Source: Neobacillus cucumis
Lineage (GTDB): Bacteria > Bacillota > Bacilli > Bacillales_B > DSM-18226
DNA length: 64,000 nucleotides
Direction: 5' to 3'
NCBI RefSeq assembly: GCF_023715505.1
Contig: NZ_JAMBOH010000007.1
Location: forward strand, 186,001-250,000
Made by a program: the position numbers and the translations under genes. The notes below the pieces were generated by a model. That model did no database searches. It was not told where the DNA came from and saw only the letters and a program-made list of their open reading frames with translations. Below are positions 16,110 to 25,242 of the stretch, in pieces; positions within the stretch are counted from its first letter, which is position 1, and every line of letters starts with the position of its first letter.

Positions 16110-17460
16110 ATTAGGTTTATGGTTTTTTATTAGTATCGTTTTTATCGAATCCTTTTCTATGATTTTCTTACATGATAAATTAGTACACTCACAAGTTCAT
16201 CAGGAGCTGCAAGCACTTCAAGCAAGAGGCAATAGTCACCGTGCTGTATTAGAAATCAATTCAGATTCTGCAACCCTGCATCACATTGGTTTAATGGAGT
16301 CACAGACAGATACAGAGGTGGTAATTACAAATACTAAAGGGGAAATTTTGGTTTCTTCTACTAAAATCAATAAAAACATGGAGAACTTATTAAATAAACG
16401 GATCAATAGCCTTCCTAGAAATGGTAGAATTCTTCAACCAGATTGGCAAAACGAAAAATATATTGCAACCGTTACTGCATTTAATAATAAGGATGGAAAA
16501 AAAGCTGGTTACGTGTATATGTTTAGAAAAACTGATGCGGTTCAAAAGTTAATCTCGCAGTTGAATAAACATTTTCTTTTGGCCTCATTATTAATCCTTA
16601 TCTTTATGTTAATTACGGTTTTCTTTTTATCCAAAGCACTAACCAAGCCTCTTATTTCAATGAAAGAAGCAACCAAAAAGCTGAGTAAAGGGGATTTTTC
16701 CGTAACACTTCCGCCTCCTTCTAAAGATGAGCTTGGTGAATTGTCCCAATCGATACAGACGCTTGCAAATGACTTAAATTATTTAAAACAAGAGAGAAAT
16801 GAATTTTTGGCCAGTATTTCTCATGAACTTCGAACTCCCTTAACTTATATTAATGGGTATGCTGAAATAGCTAAAAGGAAGGAACTTGATGAAGCTGATA
16901 GATTTAAGTACCTCGAAATTATTCGTGAGGAATCTCAACGTGTGAGCGAATTACTTAAAGAATTATTTGATCTGGCAAAATTGGACCAAAATACGTTTTC
17001 AATCTTTAAAGAAAAAGTCGATTTATGTGTTTTTTTAAAATCGATTTATCAAAAGGTTTTACCTGCCTTTAAAAATAAAGGAGTAGCACTAATGCTAGTC
17101 TGTCACCAAACCATTGATTTGAATATAGACCCTTCCCGCTTTGAACAAGTAATATTAAATTTGTTAGATAACAGTCTTAAATATTCAAAAGAAAATACAA
17201 CCACGTATTTAACAGTAAATGAGGGGAATGAAACAATTGAAATTACAATAAAGGATCAGGGAATAGGCATTCCGCAAGAAGATCTTCCTTATATCTTTGA
17301 TCGTTTATATAGAGTGGAAAAATCACGTTCAAGAGTTACCGGTGGGTTCGGATTGGGCCTTTCTATTGTTAAACAAATAGTTGAAGCTCACGGAGGAGAA
17401 ATTTCTGTTGAAAGCCAAGTTGGATATGGAACAAGCTTTACAATTAATTTACAACAGTAA
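16093..17460 (+). CDS. Membrane sensor histidine kinase
   Basis: This 455-residue kinase has one helix at residues about 5-25, an extracytoplasmic sensor region of about 130 residues, a second helix at about 160-182, a HAMP linker, HisKA with the phospho-histidine at residue 244 (ASISHELRTPLTYINGY) and an HATPase domain (N-box LNLLDNSLKYS, DQGIGIP, GFGLGLSIV). It phosphorylates the response regulator encoded just upstream. The sensor domain is not one I can name and shows no obvious metal motif. A terminator follows. Confidence 0.9.
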   Translation: MKISIKLGLWFFISIVFIESFSMIFLHDKLVHSQVHQELQALQARGNSHRAVLEINSDSATLHHIGLMESQTDTEVVITNTKGEILVSSTKINKNMENLLNKRINSLPRNGRILQPDWQNEKYIATVTAFNNKDGKKAGYVYMFRKTDAVQKLISQLNKHFLLASLLILIFMLITVFFLSKALTKPLISMKEATKKLSKGDFSVTLPPPSKDELGELSQSIQTLANDLNYLKQERNEFLASISHELRTPLTYINGYAEIAKRKELDEADRFKYLEIIREESQRVSELLKELFDLAKLDQNTFSIFKEKVDLCVFLKSIYQKVLPAFKNKGVALMLVCHQTIDLNIDPSRFEQVILNLLDNSLKYSKENTTTYLTVNEGNETIEITIKDQGIGIPQEDLPYIFDRLYRVEKSRSRVTGGFGLGLSIVKQIVEAHGGEISVESQVGYGTSFTINLQQ

Positions 17461-17535
17461 AAAAAGGCCTAATAGTTATCTCGATCAATTACACTTTCTT
17501 ACTGGCTGTTTAAAAATAAATTATAAACTAATTAA

Positions 17536-17570
17536 AAAAGAAGGATATCCTCCTTCTTTTATTTTTTTAT
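17536..17570 (+). terminator. Terminator of the two-component operon
   Basis: A 10-bp stem AAAAGAAGGA (17536-17545) pairs with 17551-17560 around TATCC and is followed by a T-rich run. Confidence 0.8.
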
Positions 17571-17600
17571 AGGTGATGATGATCCATCTCTTTTTTTCCT

Positions 17601-18335
17601 CTATAAGGACCAATAAGTTACCGTATCAAATATTCCTAAGAGCAGCATCAGGACACCAGCAATTCGTTGAACAACCATACCCAACTTTCTTCCCTTTTTC
17701 ATAATCACTCCACTTCCACCAAGGTACCAAATAACGAAAATCACGACCAATAATGGAATGACTGTTCCCAGAGCAAAAGTAGGCGGCAGAATAAAACCGT
17801 ATGGACTAGCAAGAACTACTGGCATTAAGGTCACAAAAAATAGGACAAACATAGTTGGACAGAATGCAAGTGAAAAACTAAGTCCTAACATAAAAGAAGC
17901 AAATGGACTTTCATGCTTGTATTCTTTCGAAAGCTTTAATAAATTAAATGATCCCTTTAATTTGATAACCCCCAACATAAAAAAACCAACAAAGATTAAT
18001 AAAGGCCCCATTATTTTCCGGAGCCAAGGAAAATATAAAGGTAGATTTTGTTCAAATCCTCTTCCTAGCATCCAAACCAAAACACCTAATAATGAAAAAG
18101 CTACTACTTTTCCTAGTGTAAAATAAGTAACATCCTTCCATGCAATTTTCCTTTGTATAGAGCGGTTGCCATAAAGAGTTACTGCACTAATATTTCCGGT
18201 AAGCTGACAAGGTGCCAGTGCTCCTACTAATCCCAAAATTAATGCAAAGACAATGGGCCAGGATTCTAAGCTATTTGCCATATTAAAAAATGGTTTGCTT
18301 AATACTGCACTTATTTGGCTTAATAAATTGTACAT
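17601..18335 (-). CDS. DsbD/CcdA-like transmembrane protein (DsbD_2/UreH-type)
   Basis: This 244-residue protein has six or so hydrophobic helices. One conserved Cys is in VGALAPCQLTGN (near residue 43) and the other in SLAFCPTMFVLFF. This is the two-cysteine, six-helix pattern of the CcdA/DsbD electron-transfer family, which moves reducing equivalents across the membrane for cytochrome maturation, thiol repair or metal tolerance. It lies between the two-component system and YdhK, and convergent to the former. The closest functional relatives near copper genes are ScsB/CcdA-like. No thioredoxin partner is encoded nearby. Confidence 0.75.
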   Translation of the reverse strand: MYNLLSQISAVLSKPFFNMANSLESWPIVFALILGLVGALAPCQLTGNISAVTLYGNRSIQRKIAWKDVTYFTLGKVVAFSLLGVLVWMLGRGFEQNLPLYFPWLRKIMGPLLIFVGFFMLGVIKLKGSFNLLKLSKEYKHESPFASFMLGLSFSLAFCPTMFVLFFVTLMPVVLASPYGFILPPTFALGTVIPLLVVIFVIWYLGGSGVIMKKGRKLGMVVQRIAGVLMLLLGIFDTVTYWSL

Positions 18336-18502
18336 AAAATCACCTTACATCACTATTTTAATAGAAATAGGTTAACATAAAAAAATGCAGAAATTGTGGA
18401 GAATGATAATTATTGATTGCAATTGTTCGCAAATAAAAAGGGATTGTAACTCAACCCCTTTAACCTCTAATTTATGTTATTAATATTTTAATACGTTTCT
18501 GA

Positions 18503-19099
18503 TTATTTAACAGAAAGTTCACTTTCTGTTACCCATTGATGATTTGTCACCTTTTCTCCACCGGTAGCTGAAGTGTAATCAACCATATATACTGTTGTTT
18601 TTTCAGCTGAATCAATGGTTCCAGTTGCTCCTTTCATACCCTCCATGTGGTCTGCTTCTAAGGTAACCTTTGTTCCAGGTTCTAATGCTTGATCACTAGC
18701 ATCTTTAATTTCTTCTTGAATCACCCATTTATGATTTTTTACCGGTTCTCCCCCTGTAGTCGGTGTATAGGTAACAGCGTAAGCAATTGTATCATATGCA
18801 CCTACAATCGTCGCCTCAGCACCATTCATGCCTTCCATATGATCTGCTTTTATGATTGCTTGGCTTCCTACTTTATAGGTTGGATTTTCTGCTGCTTTTA
18901 GTCCTTCAGGAACTTCACCTGAACCAGAATGATTCATATCACCCATATCCATATTTTTATTATCGTCCATCTTCATATTTTCATGGTCCGTCTTTGAACT
19001 TTTGTCAGTACTGTTATCATTACTGTTGTTTGAACACGCTGTTAACATTAACATTAATACTAAGGAAAAAACACCAATCAACCATTTTTTACTTTTCAT
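18503..19099 (-). CDS. ydhK: YdhK-type lipoprotein with two DUF1541 repeats
   Basis: This 198-residue lipoprotein has a signal peptide ending LMLTACSNN (lipobox Cys near residue 22) and a Met/His/Asp-rich spacer (ENMKMDDNKNMDMGDMNHSG) that looks suited to bind copper. Two tandem copies of the DUF1541 unit follow (KADHMEGMNGAEATIVGAYD and EADHMEGMKGATGTIDSAEK), each ending in NHKW or NHQW. B. subtilis YdhK has the same design. It is probably anchored outside the membrane. The copper-gene neighbourhood supports a metal-binding role, which is inferred rather than shown. Confidence 0.85.
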   Translation of the reverse strand: MKSKKWLIGVFSLVLMLMLTACSNNSNDNSTDKSSKTDHENMKMDDNKNMDMGDMNHSGSGEVPEGLKAAENPTYKVGSQAIIKADHMEGMNGAEATIVGAYDTIAYAVTYTPTTGGEPVKNHKWVIQEEIKDASDQALEPGTKVTLEADHMEGMKGATGTIDSAEKTTVYMVDYTSATGGEKVTNHQWVTESELSVK

Positions 19100-19203
19100 T
19101 TGAACCCTCCTAAACTTTGATACAAAACATATCCTACTATAAAATTGTGCAGAAAGTATGGATTTTGATAAAAGGGGAATTTTTATGTAATTAAATAGAA
19201 GGA

Positions 19204-19232
19204 AATGGCTCAGTTCGGAGAACTAAGCCATT
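19204..19232. terminator. Orphan hairpin upstream of ydhK
   Basis: A 12-bp stem with one mismatch (AATGGCTCAGTT with AACTAAGCCATT) lies 55 bp beyond the pdxA2 terminator. No gene ends here, so it may be the leftover of a lost gene or a backup terminator. Confidence 0.45.
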
Positions 19233-19285
19233 CTTAAATTTACCGTCATTCATTTTCTGTTTCAGCCGTGATGCCAGATAAAAAA

Positions 19286-19329
19286 GGATGCTGATTTAAT
19301 AAGAAACCAAACTTATTAAATCAGCATCC
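19286..19329 (-). terminator. Terminator of the D-threonate operon
   Basis: An 18-bp perfect stem (19286-19303 with 19312-19329) is followed on the minus strand by a run of six Ts, just after the pdxA2 stop codon. Confidence 0.85.
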
Positions 19330-19340
19330 CTTTGTTTATT

Positions 19341-20357
19341 CTATTTTCTTTTCGGAGCAAGTTCCACACCCTGGCGGATTGCTTCCATTAGGCTTTTTTC
19401 TTCGACAATTCCCTTACCGGCAATGTCAAATGCGGTTCCGTGGTCAACACTTGTTCGAATAATCGGTAAGCCAACTGTAATGTTTACGCCGGCATCTAAG
19501 CCTAATACTTTGACTGGACCGTGTCCTTGATCATGATACATAGCGACAACGATGTCAAAATCGCCGCGAACGGTTCGGAAAAATAATGTATCTGCTGGTA
19601 AAGGACCAACAACGTTAATTCCTTCTTCTTTTGCCTTATTGACGCCAGGAATGACCTTCTCTTCTTCCTCACCGTAACCAAATAAGCCATTTTCACCTGC
19701 ATGCGGGTTGATTCCACAAACGGCAATTCTTGGGTTTTTAGTTCCGGATTTAGTAAGTGTTTCATGAGCTAACTTGATCACACGGTAGACACGTTCTGGA
19801 TTAATCATTTTAACAGCATCAATAATACCAACGTGTGTGGTCACATGAATAACCTTTAAGTTCGGTGCAGAAAGCATCATCGAAAACTCACTTGTATTGG
19901 TTAAATCAGCGAGAATTTCTGTGTGTCCAGGATATCGATGTCCCCCTTTGTGCAAAGCTTCTTTGTTTAAAGGAGCCGTACAAATGGCATCAATCTTCTG
20001 ATTGTTAGCTAAATCAATCGCCTTTGCTAAGTATTCAAATGCTGCATGTCCTGCCTCAGCGGACACTTGTCCAACAGGTAAGTCTTCGCTAAGTAAATTT
20101 AGGTCTAAACAATAGACGATGCCCCGTTCAAACGTAAGACCATCAATTTGATCATCAGTGATCGTTTCAACCGTTAAATCACTATTAACAAACCCTTTTG
20201 CGCGATTCAGAATTTTGGTATCACCAATGACAATTGGATTACATATATCATATATTTCTTGATTTTCAAGGCTTTTTAAAATAATTTCAGGGCCTACACC
20301 TGCCCCATCTCCCATTGTAATTCCGATAATTGGTTTGGTTTCAACCATTTCAAACAT
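19341..20357 (-). CDS. PdxA2-type 4-phosphoerythronate/D-threonate-4-phosphate dehydrogenase
   Basis: This 338-residue member of the PdxA family contains GITMGDGAGVGPEI at the start, HPGHTEILADLT-type metal/substrate residues (GGHRYPGHTEILADLTNT), NPHAGENG and MYHDQGHGPVKVLG. All are family hallmarks, including the zinc-binding histidines. Its gene overlaps the kinase gene upstream by 8 bp. Established work shows PdxA2 partners with a DUF1537 kinase to oxidise and decarboxylate phosphorylated D-threonate or D-erythronate to dihydroxyacetone phosphate. That pairing, rather than vitamin B6 synthesis, is the likely role here. Confidence 0.88.
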   Translation of the reverse strand: MFEMVETKPIIGITMGDGAGVGPEIILKSLENQEIYDICNPIVIGDTKILNRAKGFVNSDLTVETITDDQIDGLTFERGIVYCLDLNLLSEDLPVGQVSAEAGHAAFEYLAKAIDLANNQKIDAICTAPLNKEALHKGGHRYPGHTEILADLTNTSEFSMMLSAPNLKVIHVTTHVGIIDAVKMINPERVYRVIKLAHETLTKSGTKNPRIAVCGINPHAGENGLFGYGEEEEKVIPGVNKAKEEGINVVGPLPADTLFFRTVRGDFDIVVAMYHDQGHGPVKVLGLDAGVNITVGLPIIRTSVDHGTAFDIAGKGIVEEKSLMEAIRQGVELAPKRK

Positions 20358-21648
20358 CCTCTCTTGTCATATATTTCAAAGCATTTAATAATGAGTGTTC
20401 ATTTCCAAAACCACCGGCCTTTGTAACCGTCCAGAACCTTCGAGCGTTTGTTGCATTACCTAATTTCCCTAAAGGTAGTCCCGCTTCTATTTCTGTATAC
20501 AATTGCATTCGATTCATATTTAGTTGGTTACAGACTGCTTTTGCGGTGTCCCCGCCGGTTAGAATCAATCCATTAATCGTGGGCATTGATTGAACAATGA
20601 CTTTAGCAATAAAGCCAAGTTCCATGGAAATAGCTTCACTTATTTGTGTATTACCGAGAGAAAGTTCAGTTCCAAGCTGTTTGGTTGCCTCTCTATTTTC
20701 AGCTGACGAATCCACAAATAACACAAAATGTTTCTTGTTGGATTCCTGCGTGAACTCATCAATAATGTCTGATAGTCTATAAGTTTTTTTGATTAATTTA
20801 ACAGGATCTAGTTCTACAAAATGAGTATCCTCTGCCATTGTCTTTACCATCTCAAGCTGCTGTTTTGTAACCAATGATAGACTTGCTGATACCGTTAACG
20901 TTTTTGTGACACCTAGTTCCTCTTGCTGATTTAATTCCGCCTTCTTTAGTTTTAAGGCATCTGGCAAATATTCAATTAATCCCGCTGATCCAGCCCAAAC
21001 AGTTTTTTTATTAAACTGCGCAAATGAATCTGCAATCATCTTTAAATCTTCATCTGTTGATGCGTCACAAATAAACCAAGTAGTGCCCTGCCCTGTATTC
21101 TCTACAATTTTATTTATTAAATTCTCGTTTGAGGAGTTTAATAAAGCTTGGTCGATTAGACAAATTCGATCGTCTACATATTTTTTTAATAAATTCGGAA
21201 TAAAGCTATCTTTAACCGGTGTTTTCGGATCCCTGCCAAATTCAGTTTCCGAGACACGTTCAGCGTTCACATATTGATATCCATTTATCGTTTGGCGATT
21301 CATTTTAGGAAAGGCTGGAGCAACAACAATAATTTCAGGTCGATAAACAGAAACAAGAGCCGCCAATTCAGCGGCCACATTTCCTCGTAATGTTGAGTCC
21401 ATTTTTTTATACACTTGTTCATACCCTTGTTTTCGAAAAATAGAACTTGCATTATAAATTGTTTCATAAGCAACTTCTTCACTCATCGCACGACTATCGG
21501 TATCAATAATTGCAACATCCTCTGTTGATTGTAAAGAGGAGTCTTTATAATCAAGGAACACGGTTGAGGATATCCCAATCTTCGATAACTGCACACCTGC
21601 ATCATTTGCTCCTGTTAGATCATCCGCAATAATGTAAAAACGTTGCAT
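20350..21648 (-). CDS. Four-carbon acid-sugar kinase (DUF1537; D-threonate/erythronate kinase)
   Basis: This 432-residue kinase has the DUF1537 signature start (MQRFYIIADDLTGANDAGVQ), KKMDSTLRGNVAAEL and the C-terminal LILTGGDTAKAVCNQL with the ATP-binding glycines. It phosphorylates a C4 sugar acid for the dehydrogenase encoded by the overlapping next gene. The permease gene upstream ends 40 bp before it, so the three form one operon. The substrate choice between D-threonate and D-erythronate is not decidable from sequence. Confidence 0.88.
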   Translation of the reverse strand: MQRFYIIADDLTGANDAGVQLSKIGISSTVFLDYKDSSLQSTEDVAIIDTDSRAMSEEVAYETIYNASSIFRKQGYEQVYKKMDSTLRGNVAAELAALVSVYRPEIIVVAPAFPKMNRQTINGYQYVNAERVSETEFGRDPKTPVKDSFIPNLLKKYVDDRICLIDQALLNSSNENLINKIVENTGQGTTWFICDASTDEDLKMIADSFAQFNKKTVWAGSAGLIEYLPDALKLKKAELNQQEELGVTKTLTVSASLSLVTKQQLEMVKTMAEDTHFVELDPVKLIKKTYRLSDIIDEFTQESNKKHFVLFVDSSAENREATKQLGTELSLGNTQISEAISMELGFIAKVIVQSMPTINGLILTGGDTAKAVCNQLNMNRMQLYTEIEAGLPLGKLGNATNARRFWTVTKAGGFGNEHSLLNALKYMTREDV

Positions 21649-21688
21649 AATTTATGACTCCTTTACTACTGCATTCTTTCTACATAAG

Positions 21689-22651
21689 TTAAACTGTTGC
21701 TTTTCGTTGCTCTACCCTTTTGGCATACCAAGTCGTAATCAGCGGAGTGAAAATGGCAGTAACAATGACTGCTGCTGTAACTTGAAGTGTTGCTGTAGCA
21801 GCAATCTCACTATAACCAGTATAAACAGCCGCAACGGCCATTGGTACAGCTGCAGCATTTCCAGCAGTTGACGAAGCGGCAATACCAGCTACACCGTTTC
21901 CTCCTGTAATGCGATCAATAATAAATAACACTAACCCTGTAACCACGACTACCGCTACACCTAAGATGACACCAGAAAATCCAGCTTTGACGACATTGGT
22001 TAAATTAATTCCAGCACCGATGGCTAAAGAAAACAATGGAATAATAACGTCTTGTCCCTTACTTAAGAACTCCCGCATTTTTTCATCAAGGTTTCCAAGA
22101 ATCATTCCAAGTAATAAAGGAAGTATGGCGAATACAAAAGCTAAGAGTGGGAAACTTGCTAATCCAGCAACCCCAAGAATTAACATTGTAAAGAATGGAC
22201 CAGATTCAAGAGACATAATGGAATAGGCAGCAACATCTTCTGCTTTCTTACCTAATTGCCCCATAAGTGCCATATAAAGTCCACCGTTTGTATCAGAAAA
22301 TGCTGCAATGATTGCTAAAGCAGATAACCCTAAGAATAAGTGATTCTGATCTGGAAAAATTGCTTTTATCAGTAAAGCGATGAGAAATGTTGTTCCAATT
22401 TTACCAGCCCATAAGCTTACCCCTTTTTTCAAGATGTAACCGGTTGCTTGGAATCGTATAGTTGAACCTAAACAAATATAAAATGCTGCTAGTAGAGCTG
22501 AAGTTCCTGTTAATAGTCCCCCTGTAAAAGAACTTTTAAATTCAGGTAATTCAAAAATCCCTGGTAAAAATGTACGAATTAACGCTCCAATTAGTAAAGG
22601 TATTAACATCATACCGCCTGGAACTTTATCAATTGCTGCTTTAATTCTCAT
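21689..22651 (-). CDS. KdgT-family acid-sugar permease
   Basis: This 320-residue membrane protein of the 2-keto-3-deoxygluconate transporter family begins MRIKAAIDKVPGGMMLIPLL, a hallmark start (KVPGGMM). About ten helices follow, with the conserved ASSTAGNAAAVPMAVA segment. It is proton-coupled and probably imports the C4 acid sugar used by the kinase and dehydrogenase downstream. It is first in the operon. A perfect cre box lies 45-58 bp before its start, pointing to repression by CcpA on glucose. Confidence 0.88.
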   Translation of the reverse strand: MRIKAAIDKVPGGMMLIPLLIGALIRTFLPGIFELPEFKSSFTGGLLTGTSALLAAFYICLGSTIRFQATGYILKKGVSLWAGKIGTTFLIALLIKAIFPDQNHLFLGLSALAIIAAFSDTNGGLYMALMGQLGKKAEDVAAYSIMSLESGPFFTMLILGVAGLASFPLLAFVFAILPLLLGMILGNLDEKMREFLSKGQDVIIPLFSLAIGAGINLTNVVKAGFSGVILGVAVVVVTGLVLFIIDRITGGNGVAGIAASSTAGNAAAVPMAVAAVYTGYSEIAATATLQVTAAVIVTAIFTPLITTWYAKRVEQRKATV

Positions 22652-22695
22652 ATCAATCTCATCCCCTATGTTGTATTTTTAAACAGTTAAAACAT

Positions 22696-22709
22696 TTGAA
22701 ATCGATTAC
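22696..22709. promoter_or_regulatory. Perfect cre box upstream of the kdgT-type operon
   Basis: TGAAATCGATTACA fits TGWAANCGNTNWCA at all fixed positions, 45 bp before the permease start, where it would overlap or closely follow the promoter. Confidence 0.75.
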
Positions 22710-22734
22710 ATTTATTATTCTAAATCCAACGGAC

Positions 22735-22798
22735 AAAAAATGCAACAACTTTATTTTAATAAAAATTACATTAAAGAAAATCGTTGCATTTTTAAACA
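22735..22798 (-). terminator. Terminator after the PrpR-type regulator
   Basis: Outer arms (AAAATGCAAC and GTTGCATTTT) enclose a nested AT hairpin. On the minus strand a run of Ts follows. It separates the regulator from the operon it probably controls. Confidence 0.65.
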
Positions 22799-22807
22799 GT
22801 TATTAAA

Positions 22808-24502
22808 TTATCCTTTTAACTTACGCCAAAGTGTTGAGCGATTAATATTTAAGCGTTTTGCTGCTTTGGTTTGGTTATATTCCTCTTCTTCTAACACTTT
22901 TTCAATAATTTTCTTCTCAATGTCTTCTAAAGTCCCCATCAAAAAATCTGAAGAAATCCCTACATCTACTGATCCTTTCTGATTCAACAGACTTTCAATT
23001 AATTCTTTTTCAATTACATAACCCTTTTCCGTGAGCACCGCATCTTTTAATAATGCTTTTAATTCCCCCACATTCCCTGGCCAATCATACTCCGCCAATA
23101 AAGCTAACCCATCTTCTTTCATTTTAATGGCAGATGTCCCTAACGTTTGGTTAAAATGAAGAATAAACGACGTCACAAGTTCCCTTAAATCCTCTTTCCG
23201 TTCAGCCAAAGAAGGGATATATATCCGAATCATATCATCACTAAACATTTCCCAAGAGTGCTGTAGTTCAATCATACCGAGAATAATTGTTATTCCTCTA
23301 CCTTTTATAGACCCAATTTTTCTCCAAAGTTCATTTCTTAATCCATCATCTAAAAGATCAATGGAATGAATATAGATGGTTTTAATATCCTTATCTACCT
23401 TTTCAAGACTCATATCTAATAAATCCAATGCTTTTATCGAAGCAAATAAGCCGTTCCCATGTGTTTTATGGTAATGAATATACTGAGCAATCAATTCCTT
23501 TTCGGTACCCCTTTTACCATGTAAGATAAAACGAGTGTGAAAAAGACAGCGATCGATCATAGTTAGACATGCATTCATTGCTTCACTTTGATGAATAATT
23601 AGTGGAGGAGCCAGCACATTGACCTTCACATTTTCTTCTGATGCAGGATTAATCTTTAAATGAGAAAATTGACAAAAAAGATAGGGGGATTCCGTAGTCG
23701 TTATTTTCGTTTTGATTAGTTTTAATGTTTCTCCATTATTATCCTTTAAATAGGTGATTTCCTTCCCGCTAGCATCATCCTGATTTGTATCCAAAATCAA
23801 TGGAATTTCTTTTATAGGTCTTGAGTGGAAAGTAGTCCATTGTTCATAGACAATATCGCCATTGTGGGAAAGAAGCATAAAGTCTTTTGCTGTCACATTT
23901 AATAAAGCCTTTAATCGTTCGATTTCCAGCTTATTATTCAACATCCATCGAGCCACCATTTTCGCTTCCTTAAATGAATCAAAAATGGCTTCCCTTCCCG
24001 ATTGAAGCAATATTCCTAGCAACCCCAATCTTGAAGCTGTTTCAAACGTTACGACATCCCCTATGATGAGTTGATACCCCTCTTGTTTTAACCTTGATAG
24101 TAATGGCTCTGTTTCACTTTCATCATCAATCGTGAAAATATCTATCGGTATATCTAAAAGGTCTATAATCGCCTTTGCTCCGAGAGTAATAGTTGGGAAA
24201 CCAACAATCGCCTTCTTCCTTGGAAGATCATTTGCAAGCGTGAGGACTCGAAGCATATCGTAACCAGAAATATGGACATCGATAACCGGAATGCCGACCG
24301 CTTCACCAATCAACTTGGCAGTTCCACCACGACTTATGATGACGTCAAATCCTTGTGCTTCCGCCTTTTTTGCTAAAGCAACGCCTTCCTGAAGATTCCC
24401 AATCTTAATGTGTAGATCAATTTCATTCTCTTCATACCGACACTCTTCTATTAAATTCTCCATAGCGGCATACGGGGCCACAAACAACGCTTTTATCTTC
24501 AT
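22808..24502 (-). CDS. PrpR_N-domain regulator with degenerate AAA+ domain
   Basis: This protein of about 564 residues has three parts. The N-terminal PrpR_N sensor (ALFVAPYAAMENLI, ISRGGTAKLIGEAVGIPVID, IVGFPTITLGAKAI) spans about residues 1-190. A central AAA+-like region and a C-terminal Fis-type HTH (EYNQTKAAKRLNINRSTLWR) follow. The Walker A position reads GKRGTEKE instead of GxxGTGKE, and I find no GAFTGA loop, so it should not activate sigma-54 promoters. AAA+ remnants such as WPGNVGEL are kept. It is encoded upstream of, and in the same direction as, the D-threonate operon and is its likely regulator. The ATG at 24500 is preferred (AGGTG upstream). A GTG at 24511 is possible. Confidence 0.8.
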   Translation of the reverse strand: MKIKALFVAPYAAMENLIEECRYEENEIDLHIKIGNLQEGVALAKKAEAQGFDVIISRGGTAKLIGEAVGIPVIDVHISGYDMLRVLTLANDLPRKKAIVGFPTITLGAKAIIDLLDIPIDIFTIDDESETEPLLSRLKQEGYQLIIGDVVTFETASRLGLLGILLQSGREAIFDSFKEAKMVARWMLNNKLEIERLKALLNVTAKDFMLLSHNGDIVYEQWTTFHSRPIKEIPLILDTNQDDASGKEITYLKDNNGETLKLIKTKITTTESPYLFCQFSHLKINPASEENVKVNVLAPPLIIHQSEAMNACLTMIDRCLFHTRFILHGKRGTEKELIAQYIHYHKTHGNGLFASIKALDLLDMSLEKVDKDIKTIYIHSIDLLDDGLRNELWRKIGSIKGRGITIILGMIELQHSWEMFSDDMIRIYIPSLAERKEDLRELVTSFILHFNQTLGTSAIKMKEDGLALLAEYDWPGNVGELKALLKDAVLTEKGYVIEKELIESLLNQKGSVDVGISSDFLMGTLEDIEKKIIEKVLEEEEYNQTKAAKRLNINRSTLWRKLKG

Positions 24503-24790
24503 TCGTACCACACCTATATCCTTTAAATTCTAGTCTAGTCATAGCATAAGTCGAAGGGGAATGCAATGAAGGATTGCCACCATGTGACACTAAGACCATA
24601 GCGGCCCGAGCTATTTCCGAATCCTTCCATGTATTTGGTCACTTCTCTCTAACAATAATTGAACCGCTTTAATTGTTGATCCTTCGCAGCCTAATTCGAT
24701 TAAAACCTAGCATAGAAATTGAACAAAGTTTTTTTCATTCGGTAAATAATGATATTATTAACATTAGCATAAATCCTAAGGAGGATAATT

Positions 24791-25189
24791 TTGAAAAAGC
24801 TCATAAAAGTAGTTGCAGCCATAATTGAAAACGACCAACAAGAAATTTTATGTGCTCTAAGATCACCAGAAATGACATTGCCTAATATATGGGAGTTCCC
24901 AGGAGGAAAAGTAGAAGCAACTGAGGACATATATACAGCCATCGAAAGAGAAATTGATGAAGAGTTAGGCTGTAAAATCAGGTCGTTTAAAGAGGTTTTT
25001 AATGACAATACTCATGAATACGAATCATTTATCATTAATTTACTATCAATTAAATGTAGTGTGGTTGAAGGCGTACCCAAACCTAGTGAACATTCAAAAT
25101 TAGTATGGTTAAAAAGAGAGAATTTGGGCTCCCTAAAATGGGCACCAGCCGATATTCCAGCCGTTAAACAATTAATAGAGGAAAAATGA
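24791..25189 (+). CDS. MutT-type NUDIX hydrolase
   Basis: This 132-residue protein has a complete Nudix box (GGKVEATEDIYTAIEREIDE then ELG) fitting G-x5-E-x7-REUxEExGU. It begins KKLIKVVAAIIENDQQEIL like 8-oxo-dGTP diphosphatases, though NUDIX specificity cannot be read from the box alone. The start is TTG 24791, six bases after AAGGAGG. It converges on the PLD-helicase gene with a 53-bp gap. It may be a simple mutagenesis-prevention enzyme or a nucleotide-handling partner of the helicase. Confidence 0.88.
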   Translation: MKKLIKVVAAIIENDQQEILCALRSPEMTLPNIWEFPGGKVEATEDIYTAIEREIDEELGCKIRSFKEVFNDNTHEYESFIINLLSIKCSVVEGVPKPSEHSKLVWLKRENLGSLKWAPADIPAVKQLIEEK

Positions 25190-25242
25190 GTATTTTCTTC
25201 AATGGTAAAAAGAACCTTGCTGAATTCAACAAGATTCATGGT

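Noticed and set aside
17381..17572. 63-codon plus-strand frame over the end of the histidine kinase gene
   Set aside because: It overlaps the kinase coding frame and contains the terminator hairpin. Shadow frame.
22652..22735. Sigma-54 promoter sought upstream of the kdgT-type operon
   Set aside because: No GG/GC pair at -24/-12 spacing could be found. The regulator also lacks GAFTGA, so a SigA promoter is more likely.
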